From Phorcus lineatus (taxonomy: Eukaryota; Mollusca; Gastropoda; Trochida; Trochidae), in NCBI GenBank assembly GCA_921293015.1, contig OV121086.1, positions 44,099,402 through 44,163,401 of the forward strand: a stretch of DNA of 64,000 nt. The letters are read 5' to 3'. Of this stretch, positions 63,601 to 64,000 are shown piece after piece. The notes under the pieces were generated by a model. It was not told the origin of the DNA, ran no database searches, and saw nothing but the letters and a program-made list of their open reading frames with translations. The position numbers and the translations under genes were made by a program. Numbering within the stretch: position 1 is the stretch's first letter; every line of letters starts with the position of its first letter.

Positions 63601-63793
63601 ACATTCTGGTTCTACAGGACCATTGGTTATGATCCCCACAAAGCCAATTCATGCAAGAGAAAATGGCTGGGTTTTTTCTTCCAATATTTTGATTTACCTG
63701 AATGTTTTCTGACATCATTTTGTCAAAAGCTGCCATAAAGTCATCATCTTCAGCACACTGGATACGTTTAGGTGCTCCAGTAACCAGGGTGAT
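60603..63793 (-). CDS. UPF2: UPF2, regulator of nonsense transcripts 2: C-terminal part (last seven coding exons; gene runs past the window)
   Basis: Core nonsense-mediated decay factor bridging UPF1 and UPF3. Exons in transcript order: 63793-63698, 63404-63305, 62823-62747, 62599-62537, 62065-61987, 61186-61075, 60612-60603. Phases join, giving the last 178 residues and a TGA at 60605-60603. Diagnostic blocks are DDDFMAAFDKMMSENIQ then LKVPQLDIAMPVQ (the UPF1-binding helix and hairpin region), NFVLMTRKGNKAQ, a Lys/Glu-rich helix ending in RQEEEDYQE, and TNRERRIRYSHPKGAPDADL. Readthrough of exon 61186-61075 would stop after GSK, but a CAA|GTGAGT donor at that point and an acceptor at 60613 give the basic end GSKKR, matching the Lys/Arg-rich tail of UPF2 proteins. 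The MIF4G domains and UPF3-binding region lie outside the window. A dead LINE fragment sits in the intron 61187-61986. UPF2 identity is firm; the tiny last coding exon is a prediction. Confidence 0.93.
61345..61920 (+). pseudogene. 5'-truncated dead non-LTR retrotransposon (LINE) 3' end inside a UPF2 intron
   Basis: Broken frames reproduce the C-terminal end of a LINE reverse-transcriptase ORF. The blocks are KYLGTIIDSKLNWN and QQRLHFMRKLRFFNV, then LFYRCF after a stop, IAGKINGVS in another frame, and finally ILSDPDHVLYGKFVKLPSGR followed by PRYKTNRGKNKF. At least two stops and two frameshifts separate them, so it is inactive. The fragment ends with TTCCTTTCGGGG, a TAATAAAG signal and a TTA trinucleotide tail, typical of such elements' 3' ends. 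It lies antisense to UPF2. The family (Jockey/CR1/Rex-type) is inferred from the motif style only. Confidence 0.8.
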
Positions 63794-64000
63794 CTATTAA
63801 CAATTTTATTAGGTATAAAAAACATCATCAGGCTGATTGTTCTTTCTTTTCAAGGAAAATTAAACATAATCAATGCTAAGTCATATATGATCAAATGTGC
63901 ATTAACAAATTTCAGCTTAAAATATTGGGATAATAAAATAAAATGTTAGTTAAGTACAAATGATTTGACTTCATATCCCTTCACATATAAAGGAGAACAA

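Overview
This is AT-rich animal DNA, most likely from a marine mollusc and probably a bivalve. That assignment is an inference. It rests on GT-AG introns, the two recognisable metazoan genes, and elements resembling the pearl/HINE (Helentron-associated) family known from oysters and mussels, with tandem cores of about 147 bp and an ACGG/GGAC tetranucleotide run at one end. There is no bacterial-style gene organisation, and most open frames in the window are chance or repeat-derived.

Two genes are secure, and they point tail to tail at the right end. On the + strand (51102-58248) is a complete nine-exon gene for a mitochondrial-type, zinc-lacking MDR oxidoreductase of the quinone oxidoreductase-like 2 / zeta-crystallin group. 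All intron phases join and the product is 378 residues. On the - strand (63793-60603) are the last seven coding exons of UPF2, the nonsense-mediated decay factor; the gene continues beyond base 64000. Their poly(A) signals (58267 on +, a candidate at 58862 on -) lie about 600 bp apart.

The left 50 kb has no gene I can name. It does hold several exon-like - strand segments (47628-47676, 43524-43605, 33368-33529, 6828-7004). All have clean splice sites, and all their joins are phase 1, so they may form one long unrecognised gene. A second pair (8438-8682 and about 6131-6293) joins in phase 2. On the + strand, a signal-peptide first exon (43898-44108) starts 293 bp from the divergent - strand ATG at 43605. 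An isolated collagen-like Gly-X-Y exon lies at 49485-49541.

The rest is repeats. There are triplicated 120-bp units (1431-1799), a 42-bp tandem array with a 381-bp higher-order period (about 4366-5520) beside a TA-flanked MITE, and two large pearl/HINE-like elements (25472-27244 and 30206-31592). The first of these carries a clean nested 256-bp MITE. An older inverted relative lies at about 21150-22040. Other tandem arrays lie at 34931, 37570, 40543 and 52622. There is also an (AT)n run, two tRNA-derived SINE-like promoters, a dead LINE 3' end in a UPF2 intron, and a TIR element with three CRE palindromes in an oxidoreductase intron. I see no convincing new multi-gene system. The most promising leads are the unrecognised phase-1 exon chain and the nested-transposon structures.
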